DNA from: Chitinophaga silvisoli | GTDB taxonomy: Bacteria; Bacteroidota; Bacteroidia; Chitinophagales; Chitinophagaceae | Assembly: GCF_003412465.1 (NCBI RefSeq) | Contig: NZ_QTJV01000007.1 | Location: forward strand, 124,001 to 188,000 | Direction of reading: 5' to 3' | Length of the DNA: 64,000 bases | Shown: positions 53,602 to 62,288 of the stretch, in pieces | Layout: each line of letters begins with the position of its first letter | Numbering within the stretch: the stretch's first letter is position 1 | Position numbers and translations under genes: made by a program | Notes under the pieces: generated by a model | Seen by the model: only the letters and a program-made list of their open reading frames with translations | Database searches by the model: none | Told to the model about the DNA's origin: nothing

Positions 53602-54486
53602 TTAATTCCCTGTCTGCGAACTATACGTACTCTCAAAAATCTTGTCCGCATTCCCTGCCTCAAAGCCCTCTCTTCTGTGCTCTCTCTTTATCTCACTCAA
53701 TGGCAGATGCGCAAATTGCGGTAATACCCTCCTCTCCGCAAACTCTACATAAGATCCTGAAATCTCCTTCATCTCATTCCCTGCAAACCTCGCCGGAATC
53801 ATTTTCGCCACCGTACTACTCTGCAATAGCAAATGATCCGGACTCTCCTTAATCTTCCCGCCTGCATCATTCAATTTAAATCCATTCTTTTCTAAAAACC
53901 TATTAAAATCGGCCACCGTATTATATCCCGCAGGCAGGTTTTGCAAACTGACCGTAAAATGATTCAGGTAATACCGGTTATAAATCACCCAGGCTGCATA
54001 TTCACTCTCTGCCGCCAGTGCCTGGTAATCCGCCAGGGTAGGGGTTCTCCAGAGGGCACTATGCAAGAACAAATCTACCTCCGGGCCATTGTCCAGGTCA
54101 AGCTTTGTCACCGGGTCTGTCTTCACTTCATCTGTATAACTGCTAATGATACGCTGCGCCTCCGCACTCAGGTCCTGCACCCGCAGCTCACTGATAAAGA
54201 TGCGCGGATATTTCGGGGCCGGTGGTGCATACCAGTAAGCGTCCAGCTTCTTTTCCCTGAAATGATAAGGATCCTGTTTCGTATAACCATAATGCAGGAA
54301 GATCTTTTCCAGCGATTGAATGCCCAGTTGTGGCACACCTATCGTTCTGAAAGCAATGTGGTCATTTTCAATGTCATCTGCGATCTGAATAATATCTTCA
54401 TTGATCATGGCCGCGATAATAGCAGCAACGTCTGGTACACGCTCCTGATACCGTTGCATCAGGCCGTTCAGTACATAGTCTAACAT
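53602..54486 (-). CDS. DUF1338-family 2-oxoadipate dioxygenase/decarboxylase (HglS-like)
   Basis: A 294-residue non-haem iron enzyme of the vicinal-oxygen-chelate-like DUF1338 fold. Likely iron ligands are His43 (NDHIAFRTIG), His176 (YYLNHFTVSL) and Glu248 (SGSYVEFAER). Known members convert 2-oxoadipate to D-2-hydroxyglutarate in lysine catabolism. It is much shorter than the ~450-residue Pseudomonas form. Its neighbour on the same strand is an ALDH7 that would make 2-aminoadipate, one transamination before this step. The needed aminotransferase is not in the window. Confidence 0.85.
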   Translation of the reverse strand: MLDYVLNGLMQRYQERVPDVAAIIAAMINEDIIQIADDIENDHIAFRTIGVPQLGIQSLEKIFLHYGYTKQDPYHFREKKLDAYWYAPPAPKYPRIFISELRVQDLSAEAQRIISSYTDEVKTDPVTKLDLDNGPEVDLFLHSALWRTPTLADYQALAAESEYAAWVIYNRYYLNHFTVSLQNLPAGYNTVADFNRFLEKNGFKLNDAGGKIKESPDHLLLQSSTVAKMIPARFAGNEMKEISGSYVEFAERRVLPQFAHLPLSEIKREHRREGFEAGNADKIFESTYSSQTGN

Positions 54487-54608
54487 AACTCAGGTTTAGT
54501 TTGTGGGCATGCATCATTATTGATTGCTCAGCCATTTACGACAATGGGGGCATTCAAAATGAGGCTTTACCGGTTTGTGGAATCGGGGTAAAGGTAGGTT
54601 ATTTTAGC

Positions 54609-54638
54609 AGAACGCTCCTGCCGGGGCAGAAGCGTTCT
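54609..54638 (-). terminator. Probable terminator of panB
   Basis: A long nested stem (AGAACGCT/AGCGTTCT outside, CTGCC/GGCAG inside) lies just after the panB stop on the minus strand. The U-run is poor, so termination is uncertain. Confidence 0.5.
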
Positions 54639-54644
54639 CTGAGC

Positions 54645-55460
54645 TTAATATTGTTCATTATCATTTGGAAAATCCTTCGCTTTCACATCACTGATATACT
54701 GTTTCGAAGCACCCAGGATCGTCTCGTACAGGTTCAGGTACCTGCGCAGGAACCTGGGTTTGAAGTCCTTGTTAATGCCCAGCAAATCGTGCATCACCAG
54801 TACCTGGCCGTCTACATACTTACCCGCGCCGATACCGATGATCGGGATCCTTACACTCTCAGCCACTTTCTTTGCCAGCAGGGCCGGAATCTTCTCCAGT
54901 ACAATTGCAAAGCAACCCGCCTCCTCCAGCAGTTTGGCATCGCGCAGCAGCTTTTCAGCCTCTGCATCTTCTGTAGCGCGTACTGAGTAGGTACCAAATT
55001 TATTGATAGACTGAGGTGTGAGTCCCAGGTGACCCATAACAGGCACGCCGGCAGATATAATACGTTTTACCGATTCTAATATTTCTTCACCCCCTTCGAT
55101 CTTCACCCCATGTGCACTGGTTTCCTTCATAATGCGCACGGTAGACATCAGGGCTTCTTTGGAATTGCCCTGGTAGGTACCGAAGGGCAGGTCTACTACC
55201 ACAAATGCCCGCTTGATAGCCCTTACGACCGATGCCGCATGATAAATCATATGGTCCAGGGTAATAGGCAGGGTGGTTTCATAACCAGCCATTACGTTTG
55301 CCGCGGAATCGCCTACCAGCAACACATCCATACCAGCATCGTCAAAGATGCGGGCCATGGAAAAATCGTAGGCGGTAATCATTGAAATCTTTTCCCCTTC
55401 ATCCTTCATCCGCTGAAGGATATGCGTTGTGATCCGCTTAACTTCTTTGTGCGTAGACAT
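54645..55460 (-). CDS. panB: 3-methyl-2-oxobutanoate hydroxymethyltransferase
   Basis: A 271-residue TIM-barrel enzyme, first step of pantothenate synthesis (ketopantoate from 2-oxoisovalerate and methylene-THF). MITAYDFSMARIFDDAG, LVGDSAANVMAGYETTLPIT, VVDLPFGTY and IGIGAGKYVDGQVLVMHDLLG carry the usual metal and substrate residues. Length is normal. panC and panD lie ~5 kb away on the same strand. Confidence 0.97.
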   Translation of the reverse strand: MSTHKEVKRITTHILQRMKDEGEKISMITAYDFSMARIFDDAGMDVLLVGDSAANVMAGYETTLPITLDHMIYHAASVVRAIKRAFVVVDLPFGTYQGNSKEALMSTVRIMKETSAHGVKIEGGEEILESVKRIISAGVPVMGHLGLTPQSINKFGTYSVRATEDAEAEKLLRDAKLLEEAGCFAIVLEKIPALLAKKVAESVRIPIIGIGAGKYVDGQVLVMHDLLGINKDFKPRFLRRYLNLYETILGASKQYISDVKAKDFPNDNEQY

Positions 55461-55505
55461 CTCTTATCTTGTTGTTAAAAAAGGGTGTTAAGGTAGGGAA
55501 AATAT

Positions 55506-56390
55506 TTAAATTGAAGTGATTTCTCCGTACAGGGACTGGATCAGGCCGTCCGCCAGGCCGATTTTGGGTACAAAAATCTCTTCTGCATTCGCCCAACGCA
55601 TAATGTTAACATAGATCTGCAGGGCCGGAACGATTACATCTGCCCGGTCTTCCCTTAAATTATAGAGGTGAATTCGTTCTTCGACGGAGAAACTGCTGAA
55701 CTCCTTGTAGTAATCTTTCAGCACGTCGAGGGTGAGAGGTTTTCCTTCCTTGCGTTTAGAGAGTGAAAATACCTTGTTAATATTACCCCCGGAACCGATG
55801 GCGGTCACCGGGCCAAGGCCTTTGATCTGTTGCTTGATGGTGTCCTTCATATATTGCCACTGTGCTTCAGTCACCTGTTGCTGCAGCAGCCGGATTGTAC
55901 CGATATTAAAAGAGGTCTTGTGTACCAGCGTATTTTTGCTGAAGATGGTCACCTCGGTACTACCACCACCTACATCTATATACATATAGGCGCGTGACTT
56001 GTCCAGGTTCTCCGCAATGTGGCTTTCGTAGAGGAAAGATGCTTCTTCCTGTCCCGATATAATTTTGATATCAATACCCGTTTCGCGTCTTACATCATCC
56101 AGGATGACGGCAGAATTGCCTGCATCGCGCATGGCACTGGTAGCGCAGGCTTTCAGGTATTTTACTTCGTAGACTTCGAGGAGGAGTTTGTATGCTTTGA
56201 TCGTACTGATCAGGTGTTCTGCCCTTTTAGGAGAAATGATGCCGGTGCTGAAAACATCAATACCCAGCCTTAGCGGCACACGCACCAGGTTTACCTTTGT
56301 AAAGTCCATACGTCCCTGACTGTTGGGCGATGCTTCTGAAATCAGTAACCGGGCGGCGTTGGAGCCTATGTCAATAGCAGCAAGCTTCAT
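55506..56390 (-). CDS. Ppx/GppA-family exopolyphosphatase
   Basis: A 294-residue protein with the ASKHA fold: AAIDIGSNAARLLI (phosphate-1) and YIDVGGGSTEVTIF (phosphate-2) are clear, and ends AEEIFVPKIGLADGLI. This is the short form common in Bacteroidota; it may hydrolyse polyphosphate or pppGpp. The polyphosphate kinase ppk1 lies 172 bp upstream on the same strand, so a polyphosphate role is favoured. It has a full promoter of its own and an ATG 6 nt after the -7 box. Confidence 0.92.
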   Translation of the reverse strand: MKLAAIDIGSNAARLLISEASPNSQGRMDFTKVNLVRVPLRLGIDVFSTGIISPKRAEHLISTIKAYKLLLEVYEVKYLKACATSAMRDAGNSAVILDDVRRETGIDIKIISGQEEASFLYESHIAENLDKSRAYMYIDVGGGSTEVTIFSKNTLVHKTSFNIGTIRLLQQQVTEAQWQYMKDTIKQQIKGLGPVTAIGSGGNINKVFSLSKRKEGKPLTLDVLKDYYKEFSSFSVEERIHLYNLREDRADVIVPALQIYVNIMRWANAEEIFVPKIGLADGLIQSLYGEITSI

Positions 56391-56396
56391 AATGGG

Positions 56397-56427
56397 CAAA
56401 GATAGTCGTTTATCTTTTCAGGATCAA
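56397..56427 (-). promoter_or_regulatory. Promoter of the ppx-like gene, near-leaderless
   Basis: On the minus strand: TTG (56427-56425), 20 nt, TATCTTTG (56404-56397). It is an exact match to the Bacteroidota consensus and lies 6 nt before the ATG. Confidence 0.75.
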
Positions 56428-56444
56428 CAAAAACGGCACCGGGC

Positions 56445-56550
56445 TAGTGTTGTAGTTTGAATTTTCCAGGAATTGTACGGCTAATGAGCCAGGCTCAAAG
56501 GCCTGCAGGAAAGGGCAGTTACAAGGAAATTGATTCAAACTGCAACACTA
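56445..56550. mobile_element. MITE-like inverted repeat between ppx and ppk1 (106 bp)
   Basis: The ends TAGTGTTGTAGTTTGAAT (56445-56462) and ATTCAAACTGCAACACTA (56533-56550) are 18-bp inverted repeats, 17 of 18 complementary, with TA at both tips, as for a TA target duplication. Inside lie smaller stems but no open frame. It could be a short non-autonomous transposon or a structured RNA/terminator. No related copy is seen in this window. Confidence 0.5.
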
Positions 56551-56562
56551 CATGCCCTGGCA

Positions 56563-58701
56563 TTATTTATACTGTTTTTCATGCAGGTACTTGAAGATCT
56601 CAATCTGTGACCTGATCTTCTTACCACCTTCACGTTTATATTCATTGTTCTGCTCATTATCCAGGATCCTTGCCTTCACGTTTCCACTCAGCTGAATGGC
56701 CAGGATATCCTTTATTTCCTGCTGAATAGAAAGATCGAAGATAGGCACGGCTACTTCCACACGATGGTCGAGGTTACGCACCATCCAGTCGCAGGAAGAG
56801 ATGTATACACCACTTCTGAAAACGAATGCCCTGGCGTGTTCCAGGTATTCATCCACAATGCTGATCGCTGTGATGTTTTTCTTCCACTTCTTATTTTCCG
56901 TATATGCGCAACAGATACCCCTGATGATCATCTTCACATCCACACCTACGCGGGCTGCTTCGTACAGGAGGTTGATCATTTGCGGATCAGAGAGAGAGTT
57001 CATCTTAATGATCATCTCTCCGCCACTCTTGTTTTTAGCCAGCTTGATTTCCCTTTCAATCATCTTCACGAAGAAAGGCCGCATACTGATAGGACTGATG
57101 GCCAGTGTCTTACAACCTGCGAGGATTTTAGTATCGTGCTTGGGACTTTCGAGATAGGCAAACACACGATTGATATCGGCAAGAATGCTTCTGTTGGCTG
57201 TGAGCAACCAATGGTCACCATATACACGGGCCGTTTTTTCATTCAGGTTGCCGGTAGCGACAAAGCCACACTGGATAGTCTTGGTACCGATTTTCTTTTT
57301 GATCACACACATCTTGGCGTGTACTTTCAGGCCCGGGATACCAATCAGTACTTTCACCCCTTCATCTTCCAGCCGGGTTTTCCATTCCAGGTTATCTGCT
57401 TCATTAAAACGGGCCCGCAGTTCCAGGGATACTGTTACCTGTTTGCCGTTACGTACTGCATTCACGAGTGCATTTACAATCCTGGAATTACGTGCCAGTC
57501 TGTAAGCAGTAATCTTGATGCTCACTACGTTCGGGTCGATGGCTGCTTCACGCAGCAGGTCAATGATAGTATCGAAGGAGTGGTAAGGTGTGTGGAGCAT
57601 CACATCCTGCCCCTGGATCACGTGCATAACGCTGGTGGCCTCGGCAAACAAAGGATGCACAAAACTCTTGCGCAGAGAGCTGGTCTTCTCAGCGAATACG
57701 GAGTTCGGGAAGTCCATAAAGTCTTTGAAGTTATGGATCCGCGCACCCGGAATCAGGTTATCGCCGGGGGAGAGGCCCATACGGCGCATCAGGTATTCGA
57801 GCAGCAGGGGATCGATGTCCTTATCATAGACGAAGCGTACAGGTTTCCCTTTACGCCGGTCTTTCAGGCCTTTCTCGATCTGGTGAATGAGGCTGGTAGA
57901 GATATCGTTATCAATATCCAGTTCCGCATCGCGGGTTACCTTGATGATGTGGGCATTGAACTTGTCGTAGCCGAAATAAGAAAAGATATAAGGCAGGCAG
58001 AAACGGATTACATCCTCGATGAGGATGATGTCTTTTTCGCCTTCTTTGGATGGCAGGATGATAAAACGGGGGAGGACCGTAGTCGGAATTTCTATCAGTG
58101 CAAATTTCTGTCTGACAGAATTATCCTGTCTGGCCAGTACAATGGCCAGGTAAATAGATTTATCGCGCAGCAATGGGAATTGCGGGATACTCTCGATCAT
58201 CAGGGGGATGATGTTGGTACGCACTTCCTCATTAAAGAAATTGAGAACGAATTTCTGTTGTTCCTTGCTTAAGTGCTTTTCGGTGCGGATATAGATTTTC
58301 TGTTCTTTCAGTTCATCCACGATACCGTCCCAGATGCGGTCAAATTCACGTTGCTGATCTATGACAAGATCATGGATATCATTGAGGATCTGTTCGGGGT
58401 TTTCTTCCAGGTGCATGCGGGCTGATTTGCCAACAGAAAGCATTCTGCGAAGGGTGGCTACGCGTACGCGGAAAAATTCATCCTGGTTATTCGAGTGAAT
58501 ACCGAGGAAACGGATACGTTCATGTAATGGTACACTGGGGTCAGCTGCTTCCTGTAATACTCTGGCATTAAAGGCGAGCCAGCTTACGTCCCGGGGGATC
58601 ATTTTCTTTTTTTCTGGCGCATTTTTCTTGCTGTTCGTCTTTTTTTCCATCTCCGGATCTTGAGTAAAAGTATCTAAAGGCTCACTTTTGGACAATCGCA
58701 T
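56563..58701 (-). CDS. ppk1: Polyphosphate kinase 1
   Basis: A 712-residue enzyme that makes polyphosphate from ATP. The N-terminal RDVSWLAFNARVLQEA, the autophosphorylated His in GLKVHAKMCVIKK and the second His in EYLEHARAFVFRSG are present, as are the paired phospholipase-D-like halves. The first ~40 residues are polar and Lys-rich; ATG 58701 is chosen, and an ATG at 58650 is an alternative. It is followed on the same strand by the ppx-like gene, with the MITE-like repeat between them. Confidence 0.95.
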   Translation of the reverse strand: MRLSKSEPLDTFTQDPEMEKKTNSKKNAPEKKKMIPRDVSWLAFNARVLQEAADPSVPLHERIRFLGIHSNNQDEFFRVRVATLRRMLSVGKSARMHLEENPEQILNDIHDLVIDQQREFDRIWDGIVDELKEQKIYIRTEKHLSKEQQKFVLNFFNEEVRTNIIPLMIESIPQFPLLRDKSIYLAIVLARQDNSVRQKFALIEIPTTVLPRFIILPSKEGEKDIILIEDVIRFCLPYIFSYFGYDKFNAHIIKVTRDAELDIDNDISTSLIHQIEKGLKDRRKGKPVRFVYDKDIDPLLLEYLMRRMGLSPGDNLIPGARIHNFKDFMDFPNSVFAEKTSSLRKSFVHPLFAEATSVMHVIQGQDVMLHTPYHSFDTIIDLLREAAIDPNVVSIKITAYRLARNSRIVNALVNAVRNGKQVTVSLELRARFNEADNLEWKTRLEDEGVKVLIGIPGLKVHAKMCVIKKKIGTKTIQCGFVATGNLNEKTARVYGDHWLLTANRSILADINRVFAYLESPKHDTKILAGCKTLAISPISMRPFFVKMIEREIKLAKNKSGGEMIIKMNSLSDPQMINLLYEAARVGVDVKMIIRGICCAYTENKKWKKNITAISIVDEYLEHARAFVFRSGVYISSCDWMVRNLDHRVEVAVPIFDLSIQQEIKDILAIQLSGNVKARILDNEQNNEYKREGGKKIRSQIEIFKYLHEKQYK

Positions 58702-58841
58702 CTTAAAGGGCAAATTAACGTTGTAGGTTATATGTTATATAACCATAATCACAACAATACCAGATTTTGGGGAAAATCCAATGTTAAATTTGTGATACCG
58801 TACTTAAAGATAAGAAATTGAGAAATAATAAGCCTTGAATA

Positions 58842-58878
58842 AAAAAGCCGCTTACGCCAAAGGTGTAAGCGGCTTTTT
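58842..58878. terminator. Bidirectional-looking intrinsic terminator after the flippase-like gene
   Basis: A 17-bp stem (58842-58858 with 58862-58878) with a 3-nt loop carries A and T runs on both sides, ~17 nt after the stop of the minus-strand gene. Confidence 0.85.
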
Positions 58879-58894
58879 GCTATATTAAGTAAGT

Positions 58895-59902
58895 TTACTC
58901 AGTGCTTTTCGCCTGGTTGCTTTTATTATAAATGGGGAGTGCGATCATGCTTGCAAATCCAATGACGATCACCATCAGGGTTTGTGCCAGCCATACGATC
59001 CAGCCAAAGGCATAGCCGGTAGTAGCATGAATGCCATACAAGAGGAGGGTTTGTTGTACCAGGATCTGGTAGGCCCCGATACCGCCCTGTGTAACGATCA
59101 TTCCGATACTACCAAAGCACAAGACGGAGAGGGCTGCACCTACACCCAGGGAGCGGGTTTCTTCCATACAGAGGAAGCCCAGGTACATCATGGTGAAATA
59201 CAGGACCCATATAAAGAGTGAAAGAAAGATAAACCAACCTTTTTTCTGCATCTTCCCGATGGAAAGAACCCCTTCCCATACGCCTCTGAAAATGCCTTTG
59301 ATCTTGTCGCCAAACTTTGAGCGGGCGATGAGGCGGAAGGCGATAAAGCCCAGTACCACCAGCAGGACAAGGATGCCTGCAAGCACCCAGGTGCGGCTGC
59401 CACCGGCTTTATTTTGCAAAGGTTCCCAGATGTTCCTGGTAAAGAAGATGCCGACAGTATCCAGCTGCAATGCCACTGTTACGAGCATGAGGAGCATGAG
59501 TACGAGCATATCGACTGCTCTTTCTGCGATCATGGTACCTACCAGTTTCTCTGCGGGGATCTTTTCGTAGCGGGCTACGATGCCGCAACGGGTCACTTCG
59601 CCCAGGCGGGGAATGGCAAGGTTGGCCAGGTAACCGACCATTACGGCAAAGAATGTATTCATGGTACTGGGGTGATAACCCAGAGGTTCCATGAGTAATT
59701 TCCAGCGTACGGCACGATACCAGTGGCTTGCGATACCTACAAAAATAACGGGGATAATAAGCCAGTAATTGGCTTTTCGGAAGCTACTGATGATATCTTC
59801 CTTTTCCTGTGCAGTTAGATTGTGTGTAACCAACCAGATCAACCCTAAACCTATCGCTAAAAATATTGTGAAATTGATAATAGTCTTAAGCGATTTGGGC
59901 AT
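58895..59902 (-). CDS. Flippase-like (LPG synthase TM region/UPF0104) membrane protein
   Basis: A 335-residue inner-membrane protein with about eight helices. The first helix (TIFLAIGLGLIWLV), SHWYRAVRWKLLMEPLG, GYLANLAIPRLGEVTRC and TQGGIGAYQILVQQ are typical of the lysylphosphatidylglycerol-synthase transmembrane family, here without the soluble synthetase domain. The role is unknown, perhaps lipid flipping. It starts 26 bp after panD, so it is probably co-transcribed with panC-panD although no metabolic link is evident. Confidence 0.85.
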   Translation of the reverse strand: MPKSLKTIINFTIFLAIGLGLIWLVTHNLTAQEKEDIISSFRKANYWLIIPVIFVGIASHWYRAVRWKLLMEPLGYHPSTMNTFFAVMVGYLANLAIPRLGEVTRCGIVARYEKIPAEKLVGTMIAERAVDMLVLMLLMLVTVALQLDTVGIFFTRNIWEPLQNKAGGSRTWVLAGILVLLVVLGFIAFRLIARSKFGDKIKGIFRGVWEGVLSIGKMQKKGWFIFLSLFIWVLYFTMMYLGFLCMEETRSLGVGAALSVLCFGSIGMIVTQGGIGAYQILVQQTLLLYGIHATTGYAFGWIVWLAQTLMVIVIGFASMIALPIYNKSNQAKSTE

Positions 59903-59928
59903 AGAAAGTCTGATTTAGGGGGTTACTC

Positions 59929-60273
59929 TTACAATTTATTATTTTCTTTTGGAAAAACAGCGATCGGTGTATGTTTTTTCGCCTCTTCAAAATCCATGGT
60001 ACAATAAGAGATAATGATCACCACATCACCTACGGCACAAAGGCGGGCTGCCGGGCCATTCATACATATTACGCCTGATCCTCTTTTACCTTTCAGTACA
60101 TAGGTCTCCAGGCGTTCGCCATTATTCACGTTTACTACCTGTACCTTTTCATATTCGATAAGGCCGGCTGCATCCATCAGATCTTCGTCGATGGTGATGC
60201 TACCTACATATTGTAAGTTTGCTTCCGTGATAACTGCGCGGTGTATTTTACACTTTAATACTTCAATCTGCAT
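59929..60273 (-). CDS. panD: Aspartate 1-decarboxylase (pyruvoyl-dependent)
   Basis: A 114-residue proenzyme that makes beta-alanine for pantothenate. Self-cleavage should occur between Gly24 and Ser25 (YVGSITID), leaving the pyruvoyl group. The conserved Lys9 and Arg12 (KCKIHRA), Tyr58 region (ETYVLKG) and NGPAARL are present. It lies between panC and the flippase-like gene. Confidence 0.97.
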   Translation of the reverse strand: MQIEVLKCKIHRAVITEANLQYVGSITIDEDLMDAAGLIEYEKVQVVNVNNGERLETYVLKGKRGSGVICMNGPAARLCAVGDVVIIISYCTMDFEEAKKHTPIAVFPKENNKL

Positions 60274-60353
60274 AACGTAATTCTGCGTGCGGGGGCAAAG
60301 TTACGGATAAATAAATGAATGTGACAAAAGGTGATATGTGTCAGTATAAATTA

Positions 60354-60379
60354 GGAGCGCGACCATAGATCGCGCCTCC
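60354..60379 (-). terminator. Hairpin between panC and panD
   Basis: GGAGCGCGACC and GATCGCGCCTCC pair with a one-base bulge and a 3-nt loop just after the panC stop. The U-run is weak, so it may only attenuate read-through into panD. Confidence 0.5.
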
Positions 60380-60386
60380 CAAAATC

Positions 60387-61241
60387 TTATAATTGCATAT
60401 TATCAATCAATCGCACGCCGCTGCTTATTTCCCTGGCGGCCACCACTGCATAGAGGGGCGTAGTGCCGGCATTTTCCGGGAAGATCACTGATCCATCCTC
60501 CAGGATACTGATCAGCTCTACGTAGTCTACTTCAAAGCCGCTGTCTTTCAGATCTTTTACTGCTTTCTCTTTCAGGTCTTTCAGGGAATCCTTCTTAAAA
60601 TGGTGCTTTATATAAGACAAGCCCTGGTATAAATGCAGTGCATTCACCCTTTCGGCAGGATTCAGCCTTAAATTCCGGCTACTCATGGCCAGGCCGTCAT
60701 TTTCCCTTATGGTAGGACAAATGACCAGTTCTACCTGGGAATGAATGATCTTCAGCAGCCGGTTTATAACCAGGCACTGCTGCAGGTCTTTCTGGCCCAT
60801 GAACAGTTTATCAGGCTGCACCAGGTTCAGCAACTGGTGTACTACCTGCCCTACACCCTGGAAATGACCAGGTCTGGCAGCACCCTCCAGGATAGTCTCC
60901 AGTGTCCCAAAGTCATAATGCATTTTGGCAGTCAACCCATCCGGGTACATTTCCTGCACAGATGGCAGGAACAAAACATCGCAGCCGGCCTCGGTCAGCA
61001 TCTGAACATCCTGGTCTATTGTAACCGGGTATTTTTCGAAATCTTTCGGATCATTGAACTGTGTGGGGTTTACAAAGATGCTGCAAACCACCAGGTCAGA
61101 ATTTTCTTTTGCAGCATTGATCAGGGAGATATGTCCCCGGTGCAAAGCGCCCATAGTTGGCACAAAACCAATGTGTTTTCCCTCGTTCCGGGCTGTCGTT
61201 AAGTGCCGTTCCAGTTCGTCTTTTCGCTTGAATAAATACAT
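60387..61241 (-). CDS. panC: Pantothenate synthetase
   Basis: A 284-residue ATP-dependent ligase joining pantoate and beta-alanine. FVPTMGALHRGHISLI (HIGH-type site), FVNPTQFNDPKDFEKYP and GQKDLQQC (KMSKS-like region is SSRNLRL) mark the family. It heads the panC-panD run and is divergent from the glycogen-synthase-like gene. Confidence 0.97.
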   Translation of the reverse strand: MYLFKRKDELERHLTTARNEGKHIGFVPTMGALHRGHISLINAAKENSDLVVCSIFVNPTQFNDPKDFEKYPVTIDQDVQMLTEAGCDVLFLPSVQEMYPDGLTAKMHYDFGTLETILEGAARPGHFQGVGQVVHQLLNLVQPDKLFMGQKDLQQCLVINRLLKIIHSQVELVICPTIRENDGLAMSSRNLRLNPAERVNALHLYQGLSYIKHHFKKDSLKDLKEKAVKDLKDSGFEVDYVELISILEDGSVIFPENAGTTPLYAVVAAREISSGVRLIDNMQL

Positions 61242-61302
61242 AATTTATTGCTTAAAAGGATGTTAAAAGTGCCAAAATGTCTTTTGTTCCGGTAAAAATC
61301 CG

Positions 61303-61310
61303 TAATTTTG
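61303..61310 (+). promoter_or_regulatory. -7 promoter box of the glycogen-synthase-like gene
   Basis: TAATTTTG matches TAnnTTTG. A TTG lies at 61284-61286, but the 16-nt spacer is short of the usual 19-21. The leader would be ~35-40 nt. Confidence 0.45.
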
Positions 61311-61350
61311 CAAACCAAATTTAAATTTACTGGATTAATATCAGCATTAG

Positions 61351-62169
61351 ATGTCCACAAAGAAACGAATTCTTTTTATTGCTCAGGAGATGTCGCCTTA
61401 TCTGGAACTGACAGATTATGCGGCTATGGTCAATAAAATGGCAATTAAGTCCAATGAGTCAGGACTGGAAGTGCGGGTGATCATGCCCCGTTTTGGCATT
61501 ATCAATGAGAGAAGGCACCGGTTGCACGAGGTGGTACGATTGTCAGGCATTAACATCGTGATTGAAGGAGATGATTACCCGTTGATTATCAAGGTGGCGT
61601 CGTTGCCTAATGCCCGTTTGCAGGTGTATTTCCTTGACAACGAGGACTACTTTAAGCGAAAAGCGTTATTTACGGACGAGAATGACCAATTCTATGATGA
61701 CAACGCTGCGCGTGCTGTATTTTTCTGTAAAGGAGCATTAGAAACGGTGAAAAAGTTCGGTTGGCCTCCTGACATCATCCACTGTAGCGGTTGGATGACC
61801 TCCCTGATTCCGTTGTACCTGAAAACGGCTTACAAAAAGGAACCTGTATTTGCACATTCCAAGGTAGTATACTCTTTAGAACCTAATTCTTTTGAGGAGA
61901 ACCTGGGTGCTGGTTTTGTTAAGAAAGCGACCATCAGCAACCAGATTAAGGAAAAAGATATAGAACTGTATAAGGAAGGTACTAACTCCGCCCTGAATAA
62001 GGGAGCTGCAAAATATGCAGATGCGGTGGTACTGGCCGGCGAGAAAACCGATAAGAAGGTGGTGGATGAGCTGAAGGCAGAGAAAGGAAAGATCATTTTG
62101 CCTTATAAGAAAGAGAATGAAGATTTGGCAGATTATCTGCAGCTGTATACGCAGCTGTTAGGTAAGTAA
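61351..62169 (+). CDS. Glycogen/starch synthase-like protein, N-terminal (GT5) domain only
   Basis: A 272-residue protein that matches the N-terminal Rossmann half of GT5 glycogen synthase: KRILFIAQEMSPYLELTDYAAMVNKM, VIMPRFGIINERRH and PDIIHCSGWMTSLIPLYLK. The C-terminal ADP-glucose-binding half is absent, and the frame ends cleanly at a terminator, so it is not a recent truncation. Such short forms are widespread in Bacteroidota; catalysis as glycogen synthase is doubtful. It is divergent from panC. The function is unknown. Confidence 0.85.
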   Translation: MSTKKRILFIAQEMSPYLELTDYAAMVNKMAIKSNESGLEVRVIMPRFGIINERRHRLHEVVRLSGINIVIEGDDYPLIIKVASLPNARLQVYFLDNEDYFKRKALFTDENDQFYDDNAARAVFFCKGALETVKKFGWPPDIIHCSGWMTSLIPLYLKTAYKKEPVFAHSKVVYSLEPNSFEENLGAGFVKKATISNQIKEKDIELYKEGTNSALNKGAAKYADAVVLAGEKTDKKVVDELKAEKGKIILPYKKENEDLADYLQLYTQLLGK

Positions 62170-62190
62170 AGCAGGTCTTTGAAGTAATAG

Positions 62191-62224
62191 AAAAGGATGT
62201 ACCGTATGGTGCATCCTTTTTTTT
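62191..62224 (+). terminator. Intrinsic terminator
   Basis: The stem AAAAGGATGTACC pairs with GGTGCATCCTTTT (one G-T) around GTAT, followed by T. Confidence 0.85.
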
Positions 62225-62288
62225 ATGTACCCGGGAGGCTTTAACGAATATTTTCCCTATTAAATCACTGGAATATAGTCAGATTACT

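Noticed and set aside
56764..58272. A 502-codon open frame on the plus strand
   Set aside because: It is antisense to ppk1, which has full family motifs. The frame is a codon-bias shadow with no recognisable protein features.
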